Assembly: GCF_042453785.1 (NCBI RefSeq)
Contig: NC_091670.1
Span: 35,971,501 to 36,035,500 of the forward strand
Direction of reading: 5' to 3'
From: Malus domestica
Taxonomy: Eukaryota; Streptophyta; Magnoliopsida; Rosales; Rosaceae
DNA: 64,000 bases
Below the pieces are notes generated by a model that was not told where the DNA came from, ran no database searches, and was given only the letters and a program-made list of their open reading frames with translations. The translations under genes were made by a program, and so were the position numbers. Each line of letters starts with the position of its first letter. Within the stretch, counting starts at the first letter, position 1. Shown in pieces: positions 11,947-23,348 of the stretch.

Positions 11947-13536
11947 TTACTCAGCTGCTTTTGGTAGGGGAAGTAGTGTTCCGAAAACGTTGTCCCAAAA
12001 TACGGAGAGATTGATGCCAAATCCCTTGCTTTGAGTTGTGAAGTGATGGTTCAAGTGATATTTCTGTCAGGTACGAACACAAGTACATTGTGAAGGCATT
12101 GGAATGCAGACAATCCTCTCAAATTGTTTACAGAAAGAGAGGACAAGATAAAAAAATAAAAAAGGCCTCGAAAATTTGCTACCTTCAGAGTTTGAGCTAA
12201 TCCTTTAGAAGGATCCCCATGGTGCATGTAGGAGTGAGTGACTTCATATGTTACATATCCCAACAAGGTCCCTCCAAACAAAACCGGAGCAAATGATGGA
12301 GGCGATAAAAGTTGAAACAGGTTCCAAAACTAGCACATACGTACAGACCATGACATGTAAAAATCCACTTCTACTAAAAATTTCAACAATTATAATACCA
12401 AATAGGAACTAGCACAAATTTTATGCACAAAACAGTTTATCAACACTTGATACTTGTGATTCTTTTCGAGTCAATTGCCAAAGTGAATGGATTGTTTGTT
12501 TTTCTGTTAAAAATTAATGGTGTATTTCTCTGAGATGAACATTTCCTTTTCGGAGAAAAATTTAGTTCCGAAATTCGGACCTGTTATAATAGAGAGTAGT
12601 GGTTGAGGTAGTGAAATGGGACATACCAGCAGACAAACAATAGCTACCGCTGCAGCGGGGGTTTTTGTCTCATTGAATCCATAGGGTGCTTGTGATGGCA
12701 GCCATGAACAAGATAGTGTATGGTGTTTACCCTGAAAAAAAAAGTGATGAAAAATTTGATGGTACCAATATATACAGCAAAGAGGGAGAGAGAGTTGGGA
12801 GAATTGAAGGATATAGAACCAACCAATAGCTTGTTGTTCTTGTGTGCATAAGGAAGCGATGAAAACGTACTCGACCAGTGTCCAAATAAAGATTCCACCG
12901 ACCACTGTTAGAGCAAGATGAGGAGCAGTAAGTCCCGCTTGAAGAGAAACGGAAACAGCCCAGTAAACTACTGGCAGCCAAACAAGCGGAACAATCCACC
13001 ACGGCGTGTGGCTCAAGAACTGTTTCAGGTTTTATTGAGTCAGACGAACACCACATTAATTCATATCCAGGAAATGTTTACCAATATTTAAATTCTAAAC
13101 CTGAAAACTAATGGAACTAAGAAGAAAATTACATTTTGTAACAGGTATGTGGAATCTGTTCCAGAATTTGTTTTCCTCTTCAACTTGTTTCAGCTTTAGG
13201 TTTTGATGCTCTTTAGTTCCAACACAACAGTAAATTTCATCCAATATTGGAAACCCTTTTGAATGCAAGATCTTAACAACACCTCTATAGTGTCATTGTG
13301 GAAACATCTGGGGCTTCCTTTGCTAAGAATAGGTTGGTAAACCCATTCCTCATAAGCTTCCCCGAGATAGCCAACCTGTAAAAGTTTCACCATTGTGACA
13401 AGTCGAATAAGAAAATTGACCGAAAACACATTGAAATTAATTCAAAACTAACCCTTATGTTGTATATCAAATCTAAGCAAATCTGACCTGGAAGAAGAGG
13501 CTTATTCAAGTCCACAGCAAAAGATTTATTTGCCAT
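11947..13536 (-). pseudogene. Fatty acid 2-hydroxylase pseudogene with all six exons and three frameshifts
   Basis: All six exon equivalents are present with GT-AG borders: 13536-13488, about 13378-13286, 13019-12824, 12731-12627, 12329-12183 and 12063-11947. Compared with the intact gene, exon 1 is 49 nt instead of 51, exon 3 is 196 instead of 197 with the lost base just before the HRFLMH metal motif, and exon 4 is 105 instead of 106 with its Arg-Leu-Val-Phe-Pro region scrambled, giving an early TAG. Exons 5 and 6 remain open and carry THSYMHH and HLNHHF. The metal-binding histidines are kept, so decay looks recent. Sequencing error could explain one lesion but hardly three. Confidence 0.87.
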
Positions 13537-14289
13537 CTGAAGTTGCAATAAAACTCATTCAGAAACAGAAGTAGATATATAAAAAATGTAGCAAATTGAT
13601 CAATGGAAGTTCACCCTGTTACCACAAGGCTTGTACATATATTGTCTGAAATTGATGCATAAAATTTTATCCGGTTACCACAATTTTATCTTGAACGTCA
13701 ACGATTCGGAAAGAAACAAGATTATTTTTTACAAAGAAAACTGAAATCAAATATCAAGGAAGCAGCAGACATGGATGTAGCCGAGTTGGCTAGAGCGCCT
13801 AACTTCATATTCAATAAGAAGATATGAAGCTTAAGGAAGCAATGCACTTGTATAACTTCAGAAACATATTAACAAAAATCCATTAATATGCAGCAAAGCA
13901 AAAAGAAACTAAAACCCAGTTCAAAGTTAACCAAACATTATGGTGTCACAAATCCCAGTTCAAACATTGACACGAACAATTTGAAACACAAGTTCACAAT
14001 ATATCTGAGTATACCAAGCAAAAAATGTGAAAAATGAAGGAAAAAAACTGACATTTTTGGGGAAAAGATGGGAACACTGCGAGCTCCTCCTTTCAAGCTC
14101 AGGCAAACTCCAAGTCGTAATAGAAAGGTGAGTGAGTGAGAAGAAAACGTGGTCAATTAATAGAGGAATGCTAAGAAATTTTTCAAAAGTGGGACTCTGT
14201 ATAGACTCTCTGTCACATCATGTTTTTTGCACAATGTTTTATTATATTTGTACAAGAATTAATGTTAAATTGTGAGGTAATAGAGACTA
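13537..14289. other. Upstream flank of the third hydroxylase copy
   Basis: Probable former leader of the pseudogene; the minus strand near 14050-14110 is pyrimidine-rich, like a plant 5' UTR. A tRNA-like D-arm phrase (GTAGCCGAGTTGGCTAGAGCG) lies near 13777 but has no T-arm. The phrase TGTACAAGAATTAATGTTAAA at about 14251 recurs on the far side of the adjoining copia element. Confidence 0.45.
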
Positions 14290-14294
14290 GTTTG

Positions 14295-14567
14295 TATAAA
14301 ATATTTGGATCCAATATATTTGAATGAATGTTCTGCTACAATTGCAGCAGAACTTATATACAAGATTATTACAGACGCATGCAATAAACAAAGGACAGAA
14401 AGTGGCATCCATGCTGTCCTTGTTGAAGCAGTCAGCAACCACATGTAGTGGCCTTGCTGTCCACGTTAATAGTGCATCCACACATGCTAACCTAGCTGTG
14501 AAGGAATGATCATATTCCTTCTGTCCATATTCCTTTTGTCCAGCGTGTGAGTAGAGCACCTTTAACA
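14295..14567 (-). repeat. 3' LTR of copia element 1
   Basis: 273 bp, beginning TGTTAAAGG on the minus strand. It is preceded by the polypurine tract TTGAGGGGGAG at about 14568-14578. It differs from the partner LTR at three positions. Confidence 0.93.
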
Positions 14568-14574
14568 CTCCCCC

Positions 14575-17010
14575 TCAAGTTGGAGTGTGGATATCAATAA
14601 CACCCAACTTGCCAAGATGTGAATGGAAGGTAGGTGCTCTCAGTGGCTTTGTAAACATGTCTGCTATTTGACGTCCCGTCTGCACATGAGACGTCTCGAT
14701 CTCTCCCATCTGAATCCTTTCACGGACAGTATGACAATCCAGCTCTATGTGTTTGGTTCGTTCATGATACACAGGGTTCGCTGCAATATGTAGAGCAACT
14801 TGATTGTCACAAAACAACCTTGCCGGCTCAGGATGATTTACACGCAAATCATTCAACAAATTCCTCAGCCAAGTAAGCTCACAAGTGGTTGCAGCCATGG
14901 AGCGATACTCGGCTTCTGCTGAAGATCTTGCCACCGTGACTTGCTTTTTACTTTTCCACGATACAAGTGATTTACCAAGGAAGATGCAAAAATCTGTCAC
15001 TGATCGTCGTGTGATCGGACATCTAGCCCAATCCGCATCACAGTAGCCAATCAAATTAAGTTGGTTCTCCGTAGGAAATAGTAACCCTTGTCCTGGTGCT
15101 TCTTTCAGATATTGGAGGAGACGATGTGCTGCTTTAAGGTGATGGAGTGTTGGTTCTTGCATGAACTGACTGAGATTATTCACTGCATACGTAATATCTG
15201 GCCTGGTGATGGTAAGGTATATTAATTTTCCAACCAAACGTCGATATCGAGTCGGATCCTTGAGGGCATCACCACCTGTTGTTGTCAACACTAAATCGGG
15301 TTCCGTAGGTACCTTGGCAGGTTTTACGCCAAGCAAGCCAGCTTCCTCCAATATGTCCAGAGTATACTTTCGTTGGCAAATGGAGATCCCAGCTTTGGAC
15401 CGTGCAACTTCGACACCCAGAAAATATTTTAATGGTCCGAGGTCTTTAATTCGAAAACATCCACTAAGAAATTGCTTGAGTTGACTGATGGCTTCCTCAT
15501 TATTTCCTGCAATGATCATGTCGTCAACGTAGAGCAATACTACAGTAATGGAGTGTCCACAAACTTTAGTGAATAATGAGTAATCTGCATGAGACTGTTG
15601 AAAGCCAACTTCTTGAATGGTTGATGAAAAACGTTGGAACCAACTGCGAGATGCCTGCTTGAGTCCGTATAATGACTTGTGAAGTCGACAAACCATAGTC
15701 TCCCCCTGTCGACGATAACCAGGAGGTGGTAACATATATACTTCCTCATGGAGTGCACCGTGAAGGAAAGCGTTTTGGACATCCATTTGGTGAAGAGACC
15801 AGCTGCGAACAGCAGCAATGGTCAAGAGACAGCGGACAGTAATAAGCTTAGCAACGGGGGCGAACGTCTCTTTGTAATCAATACCTTCGCGCTGCGTGAA
15901 CCCTTTGGCGACAAGGCGAGCCTTGTAGCGTTCGATGGTACCGTCGGAATGATACTTGATTTTGAAGACCCATTTACATCCAATGGGGCGTTGGTGGAGG
16001 GGTAAAGAAACCAAAGTCCAGGTGTGATTGGCTTCAAGTGCTTCAAGCTCAGAATGCATAGCTGCAAGCCATTGAGGGTCATGGCGTGCCTGCTCATAGG
16101 AGGCTGGTTCAACTAAGTGAGAGACATTGTGAACAAAGGAACGATGAGCATGAGAGAGTCGAGCATAAGAAACATACCTGTGAAGAGGATATCGTGTGCC
16201 GGACATGGTGGAAGAGATGGCGCTGGACTGAAGCAAAGCAGCATGATGGGTCTGATAGTCACGAAGGTGGGCAGGGGGTTGTTTAATGCGGGCGGATCGA
16301 CGAAGGGGAATTAGGGGCAACGAAGGAGACGATGGTGCAGGCGGTGGCGAGGTAGGAGTGTCTGGGGTTGGAGGAAGTATGTTAGGAGTAGGGTCGTCAG
16401 GAAGGGAGGGAGCGGATGAGGCAGTTGATAAGGTAGGTAGATCAATAGTGGGAATGGGGTCTGAAGGTGCAGGAGTAGGGTCGTCATGGGGAACAGGTAA
16501 GACCGGGGTAGGGTGGGCAGGTTCTGGTGGTAAGTTAGCAAGAGGGAAAAGATGTTCATGGAAGATAATATCTCGAGAGGTAAAGATGCGCTTGCTATCA
16601 AGGTCGTAAACGCGATAGCCCTTCTGACCAAGGGGATATCTCAGGAAAATGTAGCGACGAGCACGAGCATCAAATTTGTGTGAGGGAGTGAGGTTGGTAG
16701 CATAGCATAAACACCCAAAAACTCGGAGATGAGTGTAGACAGGTAGTGTCCCATGCAAAAGTTTATAGGGAGATTGATGGGAAAGCAGAGGTGTTGGGAG
16801 GCGGTTGATAAGGTAACAGGCAGTTTGTACACTCTCCCCCCAGAATTTTAAGGGTAGGTTAGCTTGTAATCGTAAGGCTCGGGCAACATTTAAAAGGTGA
16901 CGGTGTTTGCGTTCAACGACTCCGTTCTGTTGAGGGGTGTGAGCACATGTGTGTTGAAAAAGAGTGCCATGAGTATCTAAGAAGGATCGTAGAGATATGA
17001 ATTCCCCCCA
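14575..17010 (-). pseudogene. Copia element 1: integrase C-terminal part, reverse transcriptase and RNase H
   Basis: A long open frame of over 720 codons. It begins with the integrase C-terminal half, followed by a proline/serine-rich linker (SPPPAPSSPSLPL). The copia reverse transcriptase follows, with KWVFKIKYHSDGT, the QMDVQNAFLHG motif and the catalytic LLYVDDMIIAG. RNase H comes last, with DADWARCP, SSAEAEYRSMA and the terminal IADMFTKPL. The intact copia polyprotein is continuous with gag; here a one-base loss near 17005, at the integrase Asp-Asn-Gly-Gly-Glu region, separates it from the upstream frame. Confidence 0.93.
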
Positions 17011-18060
17011 TTGTCTGCACGAAGAATTTTAATGTCACGGTTAAACTGTGTTTTCACCCAAGAAAAGAACGAGTGGATTATGGTTTGTGTGTCAGATTTA
17101 AATCGCATGAGATGAACCCATGTGAATCGAGTGAAGTCGTCTACAATGGTGAGGAAGTAACGTGCTCCAGAGGGTGTATGTGTTTGGTGCGGCCCCCAAA
17201 TATCACAGTGGATCAAATCAAAAGGTGCAATTGATTTTATTGAACTGGAAACAAATGATGAACGAGTTTGCTTTGCTAAGGGACAAATATCACAAACATG
17301 TGGAGAATGAAAAATAATTTCTGGAATGGTCTGGGATAAAGAGTGAAGAGGAGCCGAGGATGGGTGCCCAAGACGTTGGTGCCACAGTGTCGAGGTATGG
17401 TTGACATGGTTGGCGAGATGAGGGTTTTGTGTTGGAGTGAGGTAGTAGAGGCCATTAAACTGCTTGCCCAAGCCAATCATCTTCTTCGTAGCCATGTCCT
17501 GCACAACACAAAAACCCGGGTAGAAAATCACAATACATTTCAATGCCCAAGTTAATTTACTCACAGACAATAGGTTCACACGAAATTGTGGTACATGCAA
17601 AACTCTATGAAGGGTGATCTTGGGTGACAGTTTAATAGACCCAATGGATTCAATCGCAGCCTGTCCACCATTTGGTAACCCAACAAAATCATGTTGGGGT
17701 CTAGTGTGATTATGGATGGGTGATGAGTGAGAAATATGATATGTGGCTCCGCTATCTACGATCCAACAGGTTGTTGAATGCGGAGAATGTTGTGTAAAGT
17801 TGCAGTTGGACGTATAGATACCTGTTGCATGTGCAAGCGGCAGATTGGTACCATTCTTATTGCGAAGGAGGGCCATGAGTTGATGATATTCCTCGGTTGT
17901 GAACGTTGGTTGATTGCTGGAGATGGGTACTTTGGTTGCGTCAATCTGAGCAGTTGTCAATGGGAGCGTTTCAACATTGTTGGAGGCTGGAGGTGTATGC
18001 CTATTTCTGGGCTGCACATTCTTTCCGTGCCATTTGTGTCCTTCAGGGAAGCCAATAAGA
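16977..18060 (-). pseudogene. Copia element 1: protease and integrase core
   Basis: The frame contains the aspartic protease motif WIVDSGATYHIS, the GAG pre-integrase zinc finger (LWHQRLGHPS and CDICPLAKQTRS) and the integrase core start (DLIHCDIWGPH, FLTIVDDFTRFTWVHLM). It ends at ILRADNGG, where a base is missing and the frame is lost. Upstream it joins the gag frame through a run of eight T (minus strand, about 18060), one more than the gag frame needs. Confidence 0.9.
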
Positions 18061-18099
18061 AAAAAAACAACGTTCAACTGGATGTCCTCCGTCACAGTA

Positions 18100-18870
18100 G
18101 CTGCATTTGAAAATCTTTCGTGAACTAGGGTTGTGGGTGCCATAGCCTCATTTTGGTGCTGTTGAACGACTGGATTGCATTGCATGGGCAGTGGGTTCAC
18201 GACGATTCACCACATTCAATTGGCGTTCGTGTTGGAGAACCAATCCATGGACTCGTCGTGTATCCGGGAGTGGGCTCATCATCAATATAGAGCCTCGTAT
18301 GGTGGAGTAGTTCTCGTTCAGTCCCATTAAGAATTGCATGACTCTCTCTTTTTCTTCCCTGTCTGCATGCGCCTTGGATCCTTCGCATCCACAAGCAATG
18401 GGCTCATGGTATGATGCTAATTCATCCCAAAGAGCTTTTAATTTTGTGTAATAATCTGAAACAGATAGCTGTCCTTGTCGGTGTTCGACAATCTCTTGTC
18501 GGATTTGATAGATCCTGGAATCGTTGCCTTGCGAGAATCGATCCTCAAGATCCCTCCATGCTGCTGTCGCAGTTTTGCAGTAGAGTATACTGTGAGCAAT
18601 GTTGCCTTGTACAGATTGCCAAATCCAAGATAAGACCATGTCGTTGCATCTCTGCCAAATTGAATATTTAGCATCAGTGGTTGCAGGGTTCTTGATTGAA
18701 CCATCAACAAACCCTAGTTTATTTTTGGCGATGAGAGCAATTCGCATGGAGCGGCGCCATTGTCCATAGTTGTGTCCATCGAGAAGTTGTGAGACTAAAA
18801 CAAGACTTGGTGAGTCTGAATGATGTAGAATGAGAGGATCAGATACATGAGGTATCATCTGGTCGCCCAT
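18100..18870 (-). pseudogene. Copia element 1: gag with zinc knuckle
   Basis: It begins MGDQMIPHVSDPL and contains copia gag hallmarks: LLDGHNYGQWRRSMRIAL, an SIWQRCNDMVLSW region, DLEDRFSQGNDSRIY and the LKALWDELASYH segment. A TGA at about 18149 interrupts the frame before a zinc knuckle of the form CX2CX3HX4C at about 18065-18110, still in the same frame. Gag packages the element RNA into virus-like particles. The TGA could derive from a CGA by cytosine deamination. Confidence 0.88.
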
Positions 18871-18963
18871 GGTGGCTGGGTTTGATGAAGAGAAACTGGT
18901 TGTGTTTGTGGCGGAAGCAAAAATGAGCCTTCCAGAGTCACCAAGATCGGTGCTCTGATACCA

Positions 18964-19236
18964 TATAAAATATTTGGATCCAATATATTTGAATGAATGT
19001 TCTGCTACAATTGCAGCAGAACTTATATACAAGATTATTACAGACGCATGCAATAAACAAAGGACAGAAAGTGGCATCCATGTTGTCCTTGTTGAAGCAG
19101 TCAGCAACCACATGCAGTGGCCTTGCTGTCCACGTTAATAGTGCATCCACACATGCTAACCTAGCTGTGAAGGAATGATCATATTCCTTCTGTCCATATT
19201 CCTTCTGTCCAGCGTGTGAGTAGAGCACCTTTAACA
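18964..19236 (-). repeat. 5' LTR of copia element 1
   Basis: 273 bp, followed on the minus strand by the primer binding site TGGTATCAGAGC at about 18963-18952. It is almost identical to the other LTR. Confidence 0.93.
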
Positions 19237-19903
19237 GTTTGAGAGGACGCTTGCCCAATCTGTACAAGAATTGATGTTAAATTGTGAAGCAATATAGAGT
19301 TGAATCTCAAGCGTAGCAGGCTGGCAGCTACTGTTATTTGGGACTTGACGTTGAGTATTGAACTGAACAATGAACGAGGGAAAGGCTAAAAAAAGCAGAA
19401 TACAACAGAGAAAATGCCTAAAATAGCAGTAAAAAGTTCTACACTACAAGACCAAGCCACAAAATGTAAGGAAAATAATCAAACAAAACAACATATCAAC
19501 TTGGAGTACAACGCTAATTGGGCATGAATAAATTATCATGTAACAGGTCAAGCAAATTAAACTAAATAATTTATCTGGTTACATATACCTCATAACATTT
19601 TAGTTGGTTCAAGATTATGGAGTCTAAAATTAAGACAGATTATGAAGATAGAAAAAGTTTCCCAAACTCAACAGTGATGTTTTACACAACATATGGAACT
19701 TCCACTTTTATAATAGAATTATGAAACAAGTAACAACTTGATCACGTTTCCAATGAACATAGACATATTATCTTCTGAATCAAACAAAACAATAGACCAA
19801 CATGACATGCGATGAAAAACAAACTGTAACAATTTTCTAAAGACACTTCAAATGAACTATGAATCTCTTTGATTGGATCAGAAGTTCCAAATCGGAACCT
19901 ATT
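19237..19903. other. 3' flank of germin-like gene A
   Basis: No gene. In inverse orientation this sequence matches the 3' flanks of GLP C (46909-47056 continuing at 55239-55720) and GLP D (58363-58673 continuing at 63762-64000). It therefore provides the pre-insertion state for the two copia insertions there. The phrase TGTACAAGAATTGATGTTAAA near 19260 repeats sequence on the other side of copia element 1. Confidence 0.75.
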
Positions 19904-20674
19904 CTAAAATTTGGACTGAAGACCGTAGATTGCGTTCGTATCCACTTGGAAAGCCTTTGCAAGAATATCAGCAGGGATATCAGGGTTTGATCCAAATACA
20001 GCATTTGCAATGGCAATGACACCTGGATTTTGGCTGCTGAGAGCTACAATGGCAACTGCATTTCCGTGTCCAACATTTTGTTGGAAATGCACAAGGCCTA
20101 CTGGGAAAACAAACACATCACCCTTCTGAAGCACCTTGCTGATGAGGCGGTTTTCAGGATTGGAGGTGACAAAACCAACTTTGAGGCTCCCTTCCAGTAC
20201 TGTCAAAATTTCAGTAGCTCTAGGGTGTGTATGTGGAGGGTTAAGACCCCATGGGGCAAAATCAATACGCGCAACGGAGATGCCAAGGGTATTAAGTCCT
20301 CCAATTTGGGCTACACTAACAGGAGTCACACGTGAACCAACTGCATTTGATGTGTTGCCTGCTAGGTGAAGCCCACTGAAGAAGAAATCGTTGGCTTCAA
20401 CAAGCTTAGGGTCCTTGCAAACACGACCATTCACCAGTACTGAAACCATGATGAGAAAAATTAATATCAGCATATATAATTATTAATTGATACGGTGCAT
20501 GTATTTGGTTTTTTGGAAATACGTACTACGAAAAAAAAAACAAAAAAAACGATTCTTGGTACCTGGGCTCGTTGCATCAGCCACGCAGAAGTCCTGAAGA
20601 GAACTTGGGTCAGATGCCAAAGCAATGGAAGAAGTTACGGCAAGGAATGCGAAAAATAGAAGCTGAGAGGCCAT
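19904..20674 (-). CDS. Germin-like protein A, secreted cupin
   Basis: Two exons (minus): 20674-20563 and 20439-19904, joined at GT-AG, 648 nt, 215 aa deduced. The N-terminus [20 protein letters not shown] is a clear signal peptide. The mature part keeps the two germin cysteines (DFCVAD and GRVCKDP) and both cupin boxes: box 1 with [11 protein letters not shown] (two His and one Glu metal ligands) and box 2 with [13 protein letters not shown] (third His ligand). Germin-like proteins form manganese-containing oligomers in the cell wall; some have oxalate oxidase or superoxide dismutase activity, others none, so the activity here is unknown. A TATA box lies about 100 bp upstream. The protein is almost identical to GLP D, indicating very recent duplication. 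GLP B is divergently transcribed 1.9 kb away. Confidence 0.93.
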
Positions 20675-20774
20675 CTGATAAGGCAGTAAGCAGAGAGAGA
20701 TTGGCCAACTTGGTTTAAACTTTGTAATCGAGGATGAGTTTGAATTGTGGATTGAAACCCTACCTATGTCTCTG

Positions 20775-20782
20775 CTTTTATA
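20775..20782 (-). promoter_or_regulatory. TATA box of germin-like gene A
   Basis: TATAAAAG on the minus strand, about 100 bp before the start codon. It sits in a promoter block shared with GLP C, GLP D and the orphan relic at 41.2 kb. Confidence 0.75.
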
Positions 20783-22451
20783 GAGAGAAGTATCTCTGCA
20801 TGTGTTGTTTCCTATGAACTGAAAAAGTCCAGTCTTAATTTGTAACCGCGTATTGTACAAATTTTTCATGGGAAGGTGCTGCTTGTGTATATGTCATCAC
20901 GTATCTATTAACTTTAATTTTCGGGTGCCGGCTTTGGTGCTGGGCCTGCTGGCATTGAGGAATGTTTCCATTCTCTAGAATTTGAAGTGGATTTCTGGGA
21001 AAAAAAAAATGTACTACTACTAATTAACACCTATTTCTTTACACATTCTCTAACGAAAATTGGTTATTTTTCAAAATTTCCTATTTAGTATATATACTTA
21101 TTATAATAGATGTACATAGATATATCCTATAATAAGTATAAGGATTCATTCAGGAATGACAAATTTTCTTTATCCAGTAAAAGTAAATTAAATAATTTAA
21201 TATAATTTAATATACTTACCAAGATGTGGAGTGTTGTTGTCTCGCATCGGAGAATTAAAAACCTCGCATGGAGGAATTTGGCCACTCTCCCTTTGGGCAC
21301 TCCCCCTATTGCCATTTCCCAGTAGGTTAAGGGGGCAAAATCCATGCAGTAAACGTTTCTCTCTCCAAACTTTTAGCTTGAAACATTGAAGAACGATTAA
21401 TTAATTATCTGAAGTATCAAATATACAGAAGGAAATTGACTAGGGCTTCTCCAGCAGTCACTATTTTTGCATCTCAACAAGATAAGGAGAGTTATTTTCA
21501 AATCAAAGTTAATTAGTCTCTCGTATGGTAGTGTATATATATCCATTCCAAGATTGCAGGATCAGTGGAGAAAAATAAGAGCCTATGCCATTTCTGTATT
21601 TTTTTTCAAACGAACATTGCACTATTAGTATAATGGATGTTTGTTTGAATTTGCCTTTGAAATGAGGGAAACTTACATGAAATGAATTTACTGTCTCATG
21701 GCATCTCGATCTAATAATACAATGTCATGTGTTTAAAAATTTACACATGTCATTGTTTGGTTCGAATGGGACATCATGATAGCGGTGAACCCATTCCATA
21801 TAAGTCTATCTCCTTTGAAAGGGGTTGGCACTGCCAGGATGTAGAGAATAGTACCACGTCAAAAAGTCAAGAAACCTTGCAAAAACTGGCAAGGAATTAG
21901 ATTACTCCCTTTGTTGTCAATTTGTTTTGCAGTTGAACCTCAACTTTATTCAATCACTATTAATTATCAAAGAAAATGAACGTAACTTTCATTCCTTTAC
22001 AATCATTCTTTTCACACTGTGACTTAGTCTTGGGGAGAAAGTGTCCAGAATTTGCATCTGGACAAAGATATACAAGGCAATATAGCTCGATAATCTGACC
22101 AAATCAGCCTCTGCCGGAGCAGAAACACACAGAAAAATATGCCTTTGATTATTTAGTTATTATTATAGTTCTGCTTTTCATGGTTTTCTAATTTTTAATT
22201 TATTTTACAAGTTAGTATATATTCTTCCAATTGGACCCAGATAATTTAGCCGCATGCTTTGTCTTGGTATGCATAACATAATGCTTGATCGTAAGGGAAA
22301 TCACAAGGGATAGAAAATTAATTGAAGAACAAATCTTTGAACAAACTTTGGATTTAATGTATGTGTTTGTTCTTAAACTTTAGCTTAAGTGGACGTTTAA
22401 GACTTATCCAGCGTCTTTTTTTCTAAATTAAGTTTGTTTTTCTGCCTTCTC
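20783..22451. other. Divergent intergenic region between GLP A and GLP B
   Basis: The first 100-200 bp beside GLP A are the shared GLP promoter (a CCGGCTTTGGTGCTGGGCCT block near 20928). The remainder is AT-rich with no supported gene. A 72-codon frame at 21127-21345 (minus) has no recognisable family. Confidence 0.6.
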
Positions 22452-22459
22452 TATAAATA
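22452..22459 (+). promoter_or_regulatory. TATA box of germin-like gene B
   Basis: TATAAATA, about 110 bp upstream of the start codon, within a leader ending in CTTCACATAC. Confidence 0.75.
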
Positions 22460-22563
22460 ACCAACCTCGTACATCAATTGCTTCACATCTCTCTCAATCC
22501 TTTCCATTTTTCACTTGCAATAAACTTCACATACAATCCCATTGAAGAAGTTGAAAAATTAAG

Positions 22564-23348
22564 ATGGCAAACCAAATCCTGCTATTGACTACTTTCCTAG
22601 CCATGACATGTTCTTTGGTTGTTGCTTTCGAGCCTAGTCCGTTGCAGGATTTCTGTGTTGCTGACGCTACTAGCTCAGGTTCGTCTTGAATCGTTTGGTT
22701 AAGTTTTGCTAAGATGATGTTTAGTTTAATTACATTAAGATGTATACCTCTGATTCTACTTAATCCTAAAATGACTTTAATTTTTATGCTGGTTTATTAA
22801 TTGTAACAGCAACAAGAGTGAATGGGCTACCTTGCTTGGACTCCAAGCTAGCAACAGCTGAGCATTTCTTCTTCAGTGGACTTCACATCCCGGGCAACAC
22901 CTCAAACCCTGTTGGTGGAAAAGTCACCCCTGTCAATGTGGCTCAAATTCCAGGACTCAACACCCTCGGCATCTCACTCGCTCGCATTGACTACGCACCA
23001 ATGGGTGTCATCCCACCCCACACTCACCCCCGTGCCACTGAGATTTTAACCGTCTTAGAAGGCAGCCTCGATGTTGGCTTCGTGACCTCAAACCCCGACA
23101 ACAAGCTCATCTCAAAGGTCCTTAACAAGGGCGATGCGTTTGTGTTCCCTGTCGGACTCATTCACTATCAGAAAAATGTGGGCACTGGAATGGCCGTTTC
23201 ACTCTCTTCTTTGAGCAGCCAAAACCCTGGAGTCAACACCATTGCTAATGCTGTGTTCGGATCCAATCCCCCAATTTCAGAAGATGTCCTCGCCAAGTCT
23301 TTCCAGGTTGACAAATCCGTTATTACTAGTATTCAGGCCAAATTTTAG
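22564..23348 (+). CDS. Germin-like protein B, secreted cupin
   Basis: Exons 22564-22678 and 22810-23348 with GT-AG borders, 654 nt, 217 aa deduced, the usual germin-like length. The signal peptide is [21 protein letters not shown]. Germin cysteines are in DFCVAD and LPCLDS. Cupin box 1 is [11 protein letters not shown] and box 2 is [13 protein letters not shown], so all four metal ligands (His, His, Glu, His) are kept. It is an older paralogue of A, C and D, with the same intron position but clearly different sequence and a distinct promoter. It is intact, in head-to-head orientation with GLP A. Enzymatic activity is not predictable from sequence. Confidence 0.94.

Larger units (their letters stand above)
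14295..19236 (-). mobile_element. Ty1/copia LTR retrotransposon (copia element 1), recently inserted
   Basis: 4,942 bp, flanked by a perfect 5-bp target duplication GTTTG (14290-14294 and 19237-19241). Read on the minus strand the order is 5' LTR, primer site TGGTATCAGAGC (complementary to initiator Met tRNA), gag, protease, integrase, reverse transcriptase, RNase H, a GAGGGGGAG purine tract and the 3' LTR. The domain order identifies Ty1/copia. I count three differences between the 273-bp LTRs, all transitions, so insertion was recent. The coding region carries a nonsense codon and two frameshifts and is not autonomous as it stands. Confidence 0.95.

Noticed and set aside
13770-13850. tRNA-like phrase GTAGCCGAGTTGGCTAGAGCG
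   Set aside because: The D-arm/A-box resembles a tRNA, but there is no T-arm (GGTTCGA), no acceptor stem pairing and no CCA-side match, so neither a tRNA gene nor a clear SINE head can be supported.
16286-16609. Glycine-rich plus-strand frame
   Set aside because: Antisense to the proline/serine-rich linker of the copia polyprotein.
20030-20335. Frame of 101 codons antisense to GLP A, repeated antisense to GLP C and D
   Set aside because: It recurs only because the GLP exon 2 recurs. It lacks any family and is a shadow of the cupin codons.
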